Made by a program: the position numbers and the translations under genes
Assembly: GCA_943349825.1 (NCBI GenBank)
Contig: CALQZQ010000007.1
Coordinates: 27,037-91,036 of the forward strand
Source: Candidatus Peribacteria bacterium
Lineage (GTDB): Bacteria; Patescibacteriota; Gracilibacteria; UBA1369; 2-02-FULL-48-14
DNA: 64,000 bases
Direction of reading: 5' to 3'
Notes under the pieces: generated by a model
Told to the model about the DNA's origin: nothing
What the model saw: the letters and a program-made list of their open reading frames with translations, nothing else
Database searches by the model: none
In this document: positions 8,366 through 16,153 of the stretch, one piece after another
Numbering within the stretch: position 1 is the stretch's first letter
Layout of the letters: every line of letters begins with the position of its first letter

Positions 8366-9490
8366 ATGATCTCCCTTCCCGAAGTACTCAAAAACTATAA
8401 TCTCTCTCAAATCACCATCGGAGTGCTCGGAGGACACAGTGCCTTGGAAGTTTGTGAAGGAGCGAAAAAACTCGGATTCCAAACCGTGGTCGTAGCTCAA
8501 AAGGGCCGTGAAAAAACCTATGAAAAATATTATCGCACTCGCGACGGAGGGAAAGGCTGCGTGGACCACATCATCCTTTTGGACAAGTTTGCTGACATTG
8601 TGAAACCCGAGGTGCAGGAAGAACTCCGCGGCCTCAACACCATCTTCGTGCACAACCGTTATTTCTGGGTTTACTGCGATTGGAACGCCATCGCCAACGA
8701 CTTCAATGTACCCATCTACGGCACTCGCCACTTGGTGCGTTTGGAAGAACGCGACGTGGAAAACAATCAGTATTTCCTCCTGGAAAAGGCAGGGATTCGT
8801 CTGCCAAAAATGATCGCCAAGCCCGCAGACATCGCAGGCCCCGTGATTGTGAAAGTGAACGAAGCCACGCGCAGTTACGAACGTGCTTTCTTTGTGGCCA
8901 CCAGCCCGGAAGACTACAAAGCCAAGTCCGATGAAATGCTCGCTGCTGGCAAAATCACTAAGGAAGGACTCGACAAGGCCGTGATCGAAGAATTCATCAT
9001 CGGCGCTCAAGTGAACCTCAATTATTTCTACTCGCCCCTCACCGGAGAACTCGAATTGATGGGAACGGACATGCGTCGTCAAACCAGCCTCGATGGATTC
9101 CTGCGTTTGAACGCTCAAGTCCAAAACGAACTGCTCGCAGGGGGCTATCAGCCCAGCATGGTGGAAACGGGCCATGTGGCCGTGACCATGAAGGAATCGC
9201 TCGTGGAGAAGGCCTTCGACATCGGTGAAAAATTTGTGAAAGCCACCCAAGAATTCGCCAAGCCCGGCATCATAGGACCCTTCGCTTTGCAAGGCGCTGT
9301 GGCCGCCGAAAACGGCCGCGAAGAATTCGTGATCTTCGACGTGTCCATGCGCATCCCCGGCTCTCCAGGCACGCGCTTCACACCTTATACCAGTTACCTC
9401 TGGGGCCGCCCCGTGAGCTACGGCGAACGCATCGCCATGGAACTGAAAGACGCGATGGCGGCGAATAAGTTGATGGAGCTACTCACTTGA
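8366..9490 (+). CDS. purP: PurP-like formate-dependent FAICAR synthetase, paralogue 2
   Basis: 374-residue ATP-grasp protein, clearly a paralogue of the one at 3884: IGVLGGHSALEVCEGAKKLGF, IYGTRHLVRLEERD, GPVIVKVNEATRSYERAFF, EEFIIGAQVNLNYFYS and IFDVSMRIPGSPGTRF followed by SYLWGRPVSYG. It uses FDVSMRIPGSPGTRF where paralogue 1 has FEISARIVAGTN, so the two differ near the presumed substrate site. Archaea also often carry two PurP-family proteins. The stop codon overlaps the convergent ATP-grasp gene by 8 bases. Which copy is the true FAICAR synthetase is not clear. Confidence 0.85.
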   Translation: MISLPEVLKNYNLSQITIGVLGGHSALEVCEGAKKLGFQTVVVAQKGREKTYEKYYRTRDGGKGCVDHIILLDKFADIVKPEVQEELRGLNTIFVHNRYFWVYCDWNAIANDFNVPIYGTRHLVRLEERDVENNQYFLLEKAGIRLPKMIAKPADIAGPVIVKVNEATRSYERAFFVATSPEDYKAKSDEMLAAGKITKEGLDKAVIEEFIIGAQVNLNYFYSPLTGELELMGTDMRRQTSLDGFLRLNAQVQNELLAGGYQPSMVETGHVAVTMKESLVEKAFDIGEKFVKATQEFAKPGIIGPFALQGAVAAENGREEFVIFDVSMRIPGSPGTRFTPYTSYLWGRPVSYGERIAMELKDAMAANKLMELLT

Positions 9491-10424
9491 TTAAGGTTGC
9501 CACAAGCAAATCACGTGTAGCTTCCCAAATTCCTGGCCCAACAAGATCGATGGCTTTCTTTGGAGTTTCAAAAGCAATATTCACTTCAAAAAAACGGTAC
9601 TGCCCTTGTGAATCTACTACGAAATCAAGTCCAGCAACGTCACCTTGAGTGGCCTCCATTACTTGTTTTGAAAAACGAATTAAATCTACATCGATTTGCG
9701 GCATTGGGGTAACAAACCCACCTTGAGAAGTGTTGGTGAGAAACTGACCAGGAGCTGCATTGCGATAAAAAGCAGAAACTACTTCTGGGGTTCTCGTCTT
9801 TGGATCGCGACAAGCATAGACTCGAATGTCTCTAAAACCACCAAGGCTATTTTTCTCTTTTTCAATGGTTCTTTGAAGCATGATGGCTTCGCCATTAGTA
9901 AAGTGACTTTGTAGGCAGGCACTCAGTTCCACTAAGTCTCGAACCAAATAGATCCCGTCTCCTCTGCCAGAGCAAGGATGTTTTAAAACTACCGAGCCAT
10001 AGAGATCAATTTCTCTTCGGGCAAGCTCAAAGGCCCTATCTCTGTTATAGCTAAGGTAGCTGGGAGGATTGATAGTGTCTGGAAGGCCTTGGGATTGGAG
10101 GTACTGCCTGACGGCTGCGTGGGTGAGGTACTTGTGCTGGCCACGTAGCAGAAACTCCCTAGAGTTGATCACGGGTATGCCCCTATGTCTGCACTCCTCA
10201 AAGTAAGCAAGGTAAGCGGATAGGATAGGGTCCGACAAAGAAGAAAGTTCACAACGGGCAATAAGGAGGTCCGGGAAAAATTCCTCATCACCAAAAGCTA
10301 GATCTTGTGGCTTAATGACCGAACTGACAAGCCCGGCCGTTTCTAAAGTTTGGCTGAGAATTTCTTCTGCATAGCCCAACTTCTCGTGCTTGAGAATTCC
10401 GATATGTGGTCTTGGATTTTCCAT
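9483..10424 (-). CDS. RimK-like ATP-grasp ligase next to a candidate small peptide
   Basis: 313 residues with an ATP-grasp fold of the RimK/glutathione-synthetase type. Key segments: YGSVVLKHPCSGRGDGIYLV (ATP-binding lysine and glycine loop, about 160-180), GFRDIRVYACRDP (about 215), AFYRNAAPGQFLTNTSQGG, and DFVVDSQGQYRFFEVNIAFE (about 270-290; metal-binding Glu and Asn). Such enzymes join carboxylates to amines, for example tailoring peptides or adding glutamate. The gene follows a 25-codon ORF and a terminator on the same strand, an arrangement seen for peptide-modifying ATP-grasp enzymes. The substrate is unknown. Confidence 0.8.
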   Translation of the reverse strand: MENPRPHIGILKHEKLGYAEEILSQTLETAGLVSSVIKPQDLAFGDEEFFPDLLIARCELSSLSDPILSAYLAYFEECRHRGIPVINSREFLLRGQHKYLTHAAVRQYLQSQGLPDTINPPSYLSYNRDRAFELARREIDLYGSVVLKHPCSGRGDGIYLVRDLVELSACLQSHFTNGEAIMLQRTIEKEKNSLGGFRDIRVYACRDPKTRTPEVVSAFYRNAAPGQFLTNTSQGGFVTPMPQIDVDLIRFSKQVMEATQGDVAGLDFVVDSQGQYRFFEVNIAFETPKKAIDLVGPGIWEATRDLLVATLIK

Positions 10425-10432
10425 AAATATAA

Positions 10433-10461
10433 AAATAAAAGCCCTCTTTTTGGAGGGCTTT
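10433..10461 (-). terminator. intrinsic terminator between small peptide and ATP-grasp gene
   Basis: Read on the minus strand: AAAGCCCTC - CAAAAA - GAGGGCTTT, a 9-bp perfect stem, followed by a T-rich tail. It ends the 25-codon transcript, and read-through would feed the ligase gene. Confidence 0.85.
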
Positions 10462-10482
10462 AGAATTTGGTTCTTAGTATTT

Positions 10483-10560
10483 TTATCCCACTAAAGAAGC
10501 AAAGTCGCCCTCAGAGCGCTTTTTTGCCTTCTTCAATTCTGGTAAAAATAGATTATCCAT
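10483..10560 (-). CDS. candidate 25-residue peptide, possible ligase substrate
   Basis: ATG at 10560 to TAA at 10483 encodes 25 residues beginning MDNLFLPELKKAKKRSE and ending GDFASLVG. Three facts support translation: a near-consensus promoter ending 7 bases before the ATG, an intrinsic terminator 22 bases after the stop, and an adjacent ATP-grasp ligase on the same strand. An N-terminal helix-like leader (NLFLPELKKAKK) followed by a short tail with Ser, Glu, Asp and Gly would suit a modified-peptide precursor. No homologue is known to me, and it could instead be a regulatory leader ORF. Confidence 0.5.
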   Translation of the reverse strand: MDNLFLPELKKAKKRSEGDFASLVG

Positions 10561-10567
10561 CGGTAAA

Positions 10568-10596
10568 ATTAGAACACAGAAAAGTTTAATAGTCAA
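10568..10596 (-). promoter_or_regulatory. strong promoter of the 25-codon ORF
   Basis: On the minus strand: TTGACT (10596-10591), a 17-base spacer ending in TGT, and TCTAAT (10573-10568), then 7 bases to the ATG. The extended -10 plus good -35 and leaderless spacing make this one of the best promoters in the window. Confidence 0.7.
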
Positions 10597-10750
10597 TAAA
10601 AATGAAAATCACCATCACTAAAAAAGCGAATCGGAACCTGAAGTTGAGCTTCTAAAGCAAGTCATTTGCAATAGGGGCACCTAAGTCAGGTTTTTGTCAG
10701 TACTTTTTGTAAAGCTGCTGCTAAGGTTCTTTACGTCAGACTCAACTCTG

Positions 10751-10786
10751 TGATAGAATTAGTTAGATTAATCAATTTAACTAATT
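10751..10786 (+). promoter_or_regulatory. toxin-antitoxin promoter and palindromic operator
   Basis: Extended -10 TGA-TAGAAT at 10751-10759. It overlaps the inverted repeat AATTAGTTA (10757-10765) / TAACTAATT (10778-10786), with an inner 8-bp palindrome GATTAATC at 10766-10773. This fits autorepression by the AbrB-like antitoxin that follows. Confidence 0.6.
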
Positions 10787-10788
10787 TT

Positions 10789-11031
10789 ATGAATCAATAC
10801 ACTCTCAACATGTTCAATACAGGTCAGGTCACTTTGCCAAAAGGCTGGCGCAGCAAATTCAATACCAAGCATTTTCTTGCCGAAGAGACTAAAGAAGGAC
10901 TTCTGCTAAAGCCTATTCTTAAGAAAGAAGACGTAGTATTTTACGAAAACGAAACTTCTGTGGGGCTATTTTTCCCCAATGGAATCGATCCACAAGTTTT
11001 AATCGATAAAATTAAAGAAATCGATGGATGA
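10789..11031 (+). CDS. AbrB/MazE-like antitoxin
   Basis: 80 residues from the ATG at 10789; an upstream start at 10750 would lie inside the -10 element and operator. The N terminus, LNMFNTGQVTLPKGWRSKF, is the SpoVT/AbrB swapped-hairpin DNA-binding pattern (GQVTLP). The rest (about 30-80) would bind the toxin. It overlaps the toxin gene by 8 bases, the usual translational coupling of such modules. It probably neutralises the toxin and represses its own promoter. Confidence 0.8.
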   Translation: MNQYTLNMFNTGQVTLPKGWRSKFNTKHFLAEETKEGLLLKPILKKEDVVFYENETSVGLFFPNGIDPQVLIDKIKEIDG

Positions 11032-11272
11032 CATCAGCAAATTTTTGGCCTACCTCAGTAAAAAAGAAAAAGAGTTTTTCCTCGGAATTCTTTTCCCGGC
11101 TATTCAAAAACTGGATTTAGAAAAATGGGACGTTAAACCTTTAAAAGGATACAAAGGAGTATTTCGTGTTAAAAAAGGCAAAATTAGAGTCATCTTTTTA
11201 AGAGACAATATTCAAAAAAAGGGAATCATCATGGACATAGACTATCGAAAAGACATCTACAAAAAACTCTAA
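11024..11272 (+). CDS. RelE/ParE-family toxin
   Basis: 82 residues with the RelE/ParE pattern: an N-terminal helical hairpin (FLAYLSKKEKEFFLGILFPAIQKL), then beta strands WDVKPLKGYKGVFRVKKGKIRVIFLRD and the end MDIDYRKDIYKKL. RelE toxins usually cut mRNA on the ribosome; this member's target is unknown. It overlaps the upstream antitoxin gene. The stop is 4 bases into the convergent ATPase gene. Confidence 0.8.
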   Translation: MDDISKFLAYLSKKEKEFFLGILFPAIQKLDLEKWDVKPLKGYKGVFRVKKGKIRVIFLRDNIQKKGIIMDIDYRKDIYKKL

Positions 11273-13527
11273 ATCAAAGGCATTTCAAAGTCCGGTGATT
11301 CTTCAATCACGTTATTGGCCGAAGTGCTATTCCCCACGGGAGCCATCGCGTCCACTTCACCGCCTTCGTCCCATTTTTTAAGGTCTTCTTCCACCTTTTC
11401 ACGGGTGGCACAATAGGCTGCACGAGACGCTTCAATAATAGCACGAGTGTGATCCACTTTGCTGTATTCAATGCTCAAGGTTTTACCCGAGAAAGCCTCA
11501 GTGAGTTCACCATCCACAGACATCTTCAAATAGAATTCACGCACACCCAGGTTGATGATGTCACGAACGTTGAAAATCGGAGTGTATTCCGCTTCCAAAA
11601 CGGTGGCGTCTTCGGCCCCCACACGGAAGCCAATAATGGAACCCACGTTACCAAACACGGTTTTGCGCACCTCTTCTTCCAGCTGCCCGATGTACTGATG
11701 GGCAAGCGTGAGACAGAGGCGATATTTACGCGCTTCGGACAAAATTTCCGTAAAAGTATCGGTGGCAAAGTTTTGGAATTCATCCACATAGAAGTAGAAA
11801 TCTTTACGGTCTTCCTCACGCGTATCGGCACGCGCCATGGCCGCTTGATAAATCTTAGTAATGATCATGGAACCGAGCAGCGCGGCATTCTCTTCTCCCA
11901 GCAAACCTTTGGAAACTTTCATGAGCAGAATCTTTTCTCCGTCCATAATCTCACGGAGATTGAAGGTATTTTTAGGCTGTCCGATGATGTTACGAATCAT
12001 ATTCGTAGACACCAACTGACCCACTTTGTTGAGCAGCGGTGTAATGGCTTCGGAGTCGAATTTTTCACTCCATCCGGCGAACTCATTCACCCAGAAATTC
12101 TTCACCACGCTGTCTTCAATACGCGCGATGATTTTCTGGCGATAGTTCTTGTCGGAGAGCATTTTTAAGATCGAAAGCACGGTGGTGTTCGGAGAATCGA
12201 GGAGCGCCAGCGTCGTATAACGCAGCACGTGTTCCAGACGGTTGCTCCAGTTGGAACCGAAGAGTTTTTTGAAAATATCAATAAACCCGATCGTGATTTG
12301 CATCTTGAATTTTTCATCCACTTTTTCCAGCGGATTGAAGGCGATGGGGAATTCAGTATCGGAAGGATCGAAAAGAATCACATCCTTAATGCGGTGCTCC
12401 GGAATGAAACGCAAAATATTGTCCACAAGGTCTCCGTGCGGATCCAAAACCCCGACTCCTTTCCCAGCTTCAATGTCACTCTTAATGAGCAATTCCAGCA
12501 GTTTGGATTTACCCGTACCGCTCTTACCCACCGCGTACAAATGACGTCGGCGGTCTGCACGTTTGATTCCAAAATCTTGAAAGTTGTTGTGATAGTTCGT
12601 AGTTCCAAACATCGAAATATCCGGCCCCGGAGTGGAGGGCAAATTTTTAGGCGGTTCGTGTTTCTTCGCCAAAATGTGCACCACGTGCGGCACGTGATCC
12701 GAGTTAGGGAAGTGGAAAAGCGTCGCGAGTTCATGCGCGCTCACCATCATCGGATCTTTGATGTGACGACTTTGGTATTCTTTTAAGAAAGAAGCGCCGG
12801 TGCGAATGCGTTCCACCACAAAATGATTTCGGTCAGTTTTGTTGAATTGATAGAAGGCTTTTGCCAATGCCAACAGATTGGACTGTGCCATTTGTTCATT
12901 GTCCGCCACGGCTCCAAAACGCACTTCAATTTCAAAAGGATGGTGTTCGCTCTTGTGCACAAAATCATGTTGTTCTTCTTCATAAAATTCCTTCTTCCCT
13001 TTGAGACGCATGTGGTTCTTGAGTCGGAAACCACGCTTCACATTGTTGAGCTTCATCTTCATACTGCGGCCCAAATGGTACTGCCAGTCTTCTTCGCGAG
13101 GATTCACGAGGATTTGCACCCAAGCTTGATCGTTGCGTCCCAACTTCGAAACCACAGAGAAGAGCCCGGACAGCGAGTCCAACTCAAATTCGTCGTAAGT
13201 TTTGATGGGGTAGATATCGCTCATTTCAAAGCCCAAACGCGTTCCAGCCAGAGACTGTTTTTTAGCGTCATAAAAGTGCGTGTAATCCTTCATCGGGCGG
13301 ATTTCACAGTTGGGGAACAGCGAATACACCATTCCTTCGATCAACTTGGTCATTCCCGAATCGCAACCAATGAAAAAATAGGTGTATTGATTGTAGCCAA
13401 AAAGCTCCAGAGAGAGGTGTGCATGGTGCGCCGTATTGTGCAGATTCTCCAAAAACTGGAGGAAAAGATGCTCTTTTTTCTGCCCTTCAGGCGTTCCTTG
13501 TTCGAGTACAATTTGTAGAAATTCCAT
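11269..13527 (-). CDS. VirD4/TraG-like ATPase of the type IV secretion superfamily
   Basis: 752 residues. An N-terminal region of about 300 residues without clear homology is followed by a P-loop motor domain: Walker A GKSGTGKSKLLELL (about 340), LDPHGDLVDNIL, Walker B DFYFYVDEFQNF (about 595) and LTLAHQYIGQL. These fit VirD4/TraG or HerA-like DNA translocases. No other secretion genes are in the window, and the N terminus lacks obvious membrane helices, so it may act as a stand-alone DNA or pilus-associated ATPase. The C-terminal tail is acidic and low complexity. Confidence 0.85.
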   Translation of the reverse strand: MEFLQIVLEQGTPEGQKKEHLFLQFLENLHNTAHHAHLSLELFGYNQYTYFFIGCDSGMTKLIEGMVYSLFPNCEIRPMKDYTHFYDAKKQSLAGTRLGFEMSDIYPIKTYDEFELDSLSGLFSVVSKLGRNDQAWVQILVNPREEDWQYHLGRSMKMKLNNVKRGFRLKNHMRLKGKKEFYEEEQHDFVHKSEHHPFEIEVRFGAVADNEQMAQSNLLALAKAFYQFNKTDRNHFVVERIRTGASFLKEYQSRHIKDPMMVSAHELATLFHFPNSDHVPHVVHILAKKHEPPKNLPSTPGPDISMFGTTNYHNNFQDFGIKRADRRRHLYAVGKSGTGKSKLLELLIKSDIEAGKGVGVLDPHGDLVDNILRFIPEHRIKDVILFDPSDTEFPIAFNPLEKVDEKFKMQITIGFIDIFKKLFGSNWSNRLEHVLRYTTLALLDSPNTTVLSILKMLSDKNYRQKIIARIEDSVVKNFWVNEFAGWSEKFDSEAITPLLNKVGQLVSTNMIRNIIGQPKNTFNLREIMDGEKILLMKVSKGLLGEENAALLGSMIITKIYQAAMARADTREEDRKDFYFYVDEFQNFATDTFTEILSEARKYRLCLTLAHQYIGQLEEEVRKTVFGNVGSIIGFRVGAEDATVLEAEYTPIFNVRDIINLGVREFYLKMSVDGELTEAFSGKTLSIEYSKVDHTRAIIEASRAAYCATREKVEEDLKKWDEGGEVDAMAPVGNSTSANNVIEESPDFEMPLI

Positions 13528-13585
13528 AGTGTTTCAATAATCCATTATACCAGATTATTGAACCTTATACAACCTGTCCAAGGCC

Positions 13586-15265
13586 CTAATCTACGGCCTT
13601 CAAGTAACACGCTTCACAGAGCACACGTTCCGTGCGTTCCGGGGCATAACTGCTCTGCAGGGCCATTCCGCACTCCTGGCAGGGTCTATTCCACAAGAAA
13701 CGGGGGTTGCGCAGCTGAGCGCGGTCCTTGTGCCTACAGTTGTGGCACTTCACCGGCACGGGCAGACTCATTTTACGGTAAAACTCGAGCTCTTGGGCTA
13801 TCACTTTGTAATTTTTGCCACAGTCCACACAAGCCAAAACTTCCTGAATAATTTCTGCCGGCGTCTGCTGAATGCTTTCAGGGATAGCCACTTTCTGTTG
13901 TAGGTAAGCCTTTTCTTCCGGATCCTTCCATTTGAAACCGTGGGCCAGGGCAGTGGCTTTGTCCAAGGTATAAAAATCCTGAGCCACCGTTTCGTTGTAG
14001 GCGAAAGGCGAGAGAGCACTGGGAAAAAATTCACCCCACTCGCCGGTCTTCATCATGTGTTCAATCACTCGCGGAGCGAGGCTTTCATATTCTTCCTTTG
14101 AATATTGTTTATTAAAAATGCAATACGAACTCTTTTTCAAACCTACACACCCAAGTAAATGATGCGAATTACTGAAGCACAGTTTGGAATAATAAATTTC
14201 ATAAACTCCTCCCCAACATTGATCTGTAAAACAAGTATTCCGTGCGCCGTCGCCGATTTCATGAGACTCATAGCAAAACTCTGCCCCGCCATCCTCTCCA
14301 AACACCAGCACATCATAGACATTTTTCATGTTGCGAGCATTCACCACAAAACGACAATCCTGGCTGCCCATGACTTCGAAACAATCCTTACAATTTTGAG
14401 TGTTGGAAAGATAGTCTCCGGTGGAGTTTATATTCTGGACCCCGTGCATGTACTTGTTGGGAAATTGTGAGGTGTAGCCACGGAAATGAGCCCGCAACTG
14501 TGCGATTCCTGATCTGGAAAGATCCAACTGAGCCAACTTTTTAGCGTACTCTTCCTTGCTGAGTTTTTGATTGTAAAAATAGAATTCCTTGTTCCTCAAA
14601 TTCACAGATCCAAAACAATTTTTACAGCCAATACATCCTTTCAAAAACCAGGAATCCGAACAATTCACAGAATCTTCTGAATAGCGCAAATTATAAGAAT
14701 TCTCACAATTCATGCATTCGTAGCAGAGCTCCGATCCAAAGACTTTCAAGCAGTCCATGCAGTCGCGTGATTTCTGAATATAGTTGCTGTACATGCACCC
14801 TTCATCGCTGCCCGCTTCAAAAATCAAATAGCAATTCTTGCACCAACCCGCCTGGTTGATGTAATCACAGTTTTGGTTCCCCACCACGGACAGTGAGAGT
14901 TGTGGGACAACATGCATGAGTTCTCCAAATTGTTCAAAAAAGGATCTGGAAAAATCGAAGTCGCGCGCATAGCTTTTAGCATCCCAGGCATCCGAATACC
15001 AATATTCCGGTAGATATTGTTTGATGGCTTTGTCCTCTGAAAAAACCGACAAAGTGGGCTTTCCGGTCCCGTCACATTTCCTCAAATAAAGGGTTCGCTC
15101 ATTGCGCCATGCATAACGACGTTGAAAACGACAATTCGGGCATAGGCTCGGAGAAGGAATAGCAAACTTTTTGCCGCCAATTTCGGGCGAAACGCTGGCA
15201 TAGAAGGCTTCATCTTCCGGTGCGACTTCGAACGGAGCGGTGCAGCGAGTACAAGATTTTTGCAT
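13586..15265 (-). CDS. cysteine-rich zinc-ribbon repeat protein, paralogue 1
   Basis: 559 residues from the ATG at 15265, chosen because the paralogues start at the equivalent Met before CxxC. I count 35 cysteines. Order: N-terminal zf-trcl-like ribbon (CTRC ... LCPNC then RFQRRYAWRNER), the box DFDFSRSFFEQF, a Cys-rich repeat region of about 300 residues (units like SRDCMDC, LCYEC, CIGCKNCFG), the box NKQYSKEEYE ... KTGEWGEFFP, a second ribbon (CVDCGKNY ... CHNCRHKDR) and a third (CQEC ... CEACYL). No catalytic motif or signal peptide is seen. It is probably a metal-binding scaffold and is divergent from the regulator at 15386. Confidence 0.75.
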   Translation of the reverse strand: MQKSCTRCTAPFEVAPEDEAFYASVSPEIGGKKFAIPSPSLCPNCRFQRRYAWRNERTLYLRKCDGTGKPTLSVFSEDKAIKQYLPEYWYSDAWDAKSYARDFDFSRSFFEQFGELMHVVPQLSLSVVGNQNCDYINQAGWCKNCYLIFEAGSDEGCMYSNYIQKSRDCMDCLKVFGSELCYECMNCENSYNLRYSEDSVNCSDSWFLKGCIGCKNCFGSVNLRNKEFYFYNQKLSKEEYAKKLAQLDLSRSGIAQLRAHFRGYTSQFPNKYMHGVQNINSTGDYLSNTQNCKDCFEVMGSQDCRFVVNARNMKNVYDVLVFGEDGGAEFCYESHEIGDGARNTCFTDQCWGGVYEIYYSKLCFSNSHHLLGCVGLKKSSYCIFNKQYSKEEYESLAPRVIEHMMKTGEWGEFFPSALSPFAYNETVAQDFYTLDKATALAHGFKWKDPEEKAYLQQKVAIPESIQQTPAEIIQEVLACVDCGKNYKVIAQELEFYRKMSLPVPVKCHNCRHKDRAQLRNPRFLWNRPCQECGMALQSSYAPERTERVLCEACYLKAVD

Positions 15266-15330
15266 AGAATGATTAATGGACCTCATTGTCCCTCTATTGT
15301 CATTTTTTATCAATAAGCAAACGTCAAGAC

Positions 15331-15383
15331 TTGCATAAGTAGCCTTTAAATGGCATAATTTATGTGTCAACAAAAAATTGACA
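15331..15383 (+). promoter_or_regulatory. regulator promoter with inverted repeat
   Basis: TTGCAT (15331-15336), 17-base spacer, CATAAT (15354-15359) preceded by TGG. The inverted repeat TGTCAA-N7-TTGACA (15365-15383) covers the expected start site just before the ATG at 15386, a good place for autorepression. Confidence 0.55.
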
Positions 15384-15385
15384 AC

Positions 15386-16153
15386 ATGCTAGAAAACTTG
15401 CTCACCACGTGCGGTTTCAATGCCACAGAACAGAGAATTCTGCTCCATTTGATCGAGCACAAAGAATCCATTGCCAGCTTGATCGCCAAAAAAGTGGGAC
15501 TCAAGCGCACCACGGTTTATGCTGCGCTGGACAGTCTCGTCCAGCACGGAGTCGTGGGAAAAAAGAAGCGCGGAGCCGTCAGTTACTTTTCCATCACCTC
15601 TCCCACTGTTTTTACGAAAGTCGTGGAGGAACACGCTCGCCAACAATTCGAAGAAACCAAAGCAGCCACCAAACTTCTAGAGAAGGAACTCGCCAGTAAA
15701 CCCTCCCAGCTCGATTTAGGAGCCTTTCAAATCAGCAGTTTTGAATCGGTAGAAGCGGTTTACGTGCAGCTGGAAGACGCTCTGCTCGGTGGAGACTTCT
15801 GCTCGCTTTTCAACCCGCAGGTAGCCGTCTTCGGACCTTTTGAAGACCTAATTCATACCTTCCTACGGCAAACTGCAAAAACAAAACCCCACATCCGTGA
15901 AATCCTGGTGGCCGGCCCCCAGGCCGACTGGTACATCAGCCATGTGGACAATCCCAATCATAAAATCCGCCTCATGCCCAAAGACAAAAAAATCGTCTCT
16001 GACATTATTTTGAACAAAGGCTCCGTGATCCTCAACCACTACGACCCCAAACAGGAATCCAGTATCAAAATCACCGAAAAAAACCTCTACACCACCATGA
16101 TGACCATCTTCGACGAACTCTGGAAAGACCCGACGCTGAAGAAGGTGCGTTAG
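15386..16153 (+). CDS. TrmB-like transcriptional regulator in the cysteine-rich cluster
   Basis: 255 residues from the ATG at 15386; an upstream ATG at 15362 is only 2 bases from the -10 box. The N-terminal winged helix (LLHLIEHKESIASLIAKKVGLKRTTVYAALDSLVQHGVV) matches the TrmB/MarR-like family. The C-terminal part (about 110-255), with LNKGSVILNHYDPKQESSIKI, resembles the ligand-sensing region of archaeal TrmB-type proteins. It lies between cysteine-rich genes 1 (divergent) and 2 (convergent, 4-base overlap) and probably controls them. The ligand is unknown. Confidence 0.8.
   Translation: MLENLLTTCGFNATEQRILLHLIEHKESIASLIAKKVGLKRTTVYAALDSLVQHGVVGKKKRGAVSYFSITSPTVFTKVVEEHARQQFEETKAATKLLEKELASKPSQLDLGAFQISSFESVEAVYVQLEDALLGGDFCSLFNPQVAVFGPFEDLIHTFLRQTAKTKPHIREILVAGPQADWYISHVDNPNHKIRLMPKDKKIVSDIILNKGSVILNHYDPKQESSIKITEKNLYTTMMTIFDELWKDPTLKKVR

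Noticed and set aside
10602..10655. 17-codon plus-strand ORF (MKITITKKANRN...) before the toxin-antitoxin genes
   Set aside because: No convincing promoter or terminator; it could be the remnant of a toxin start, but the evidence is too weak.
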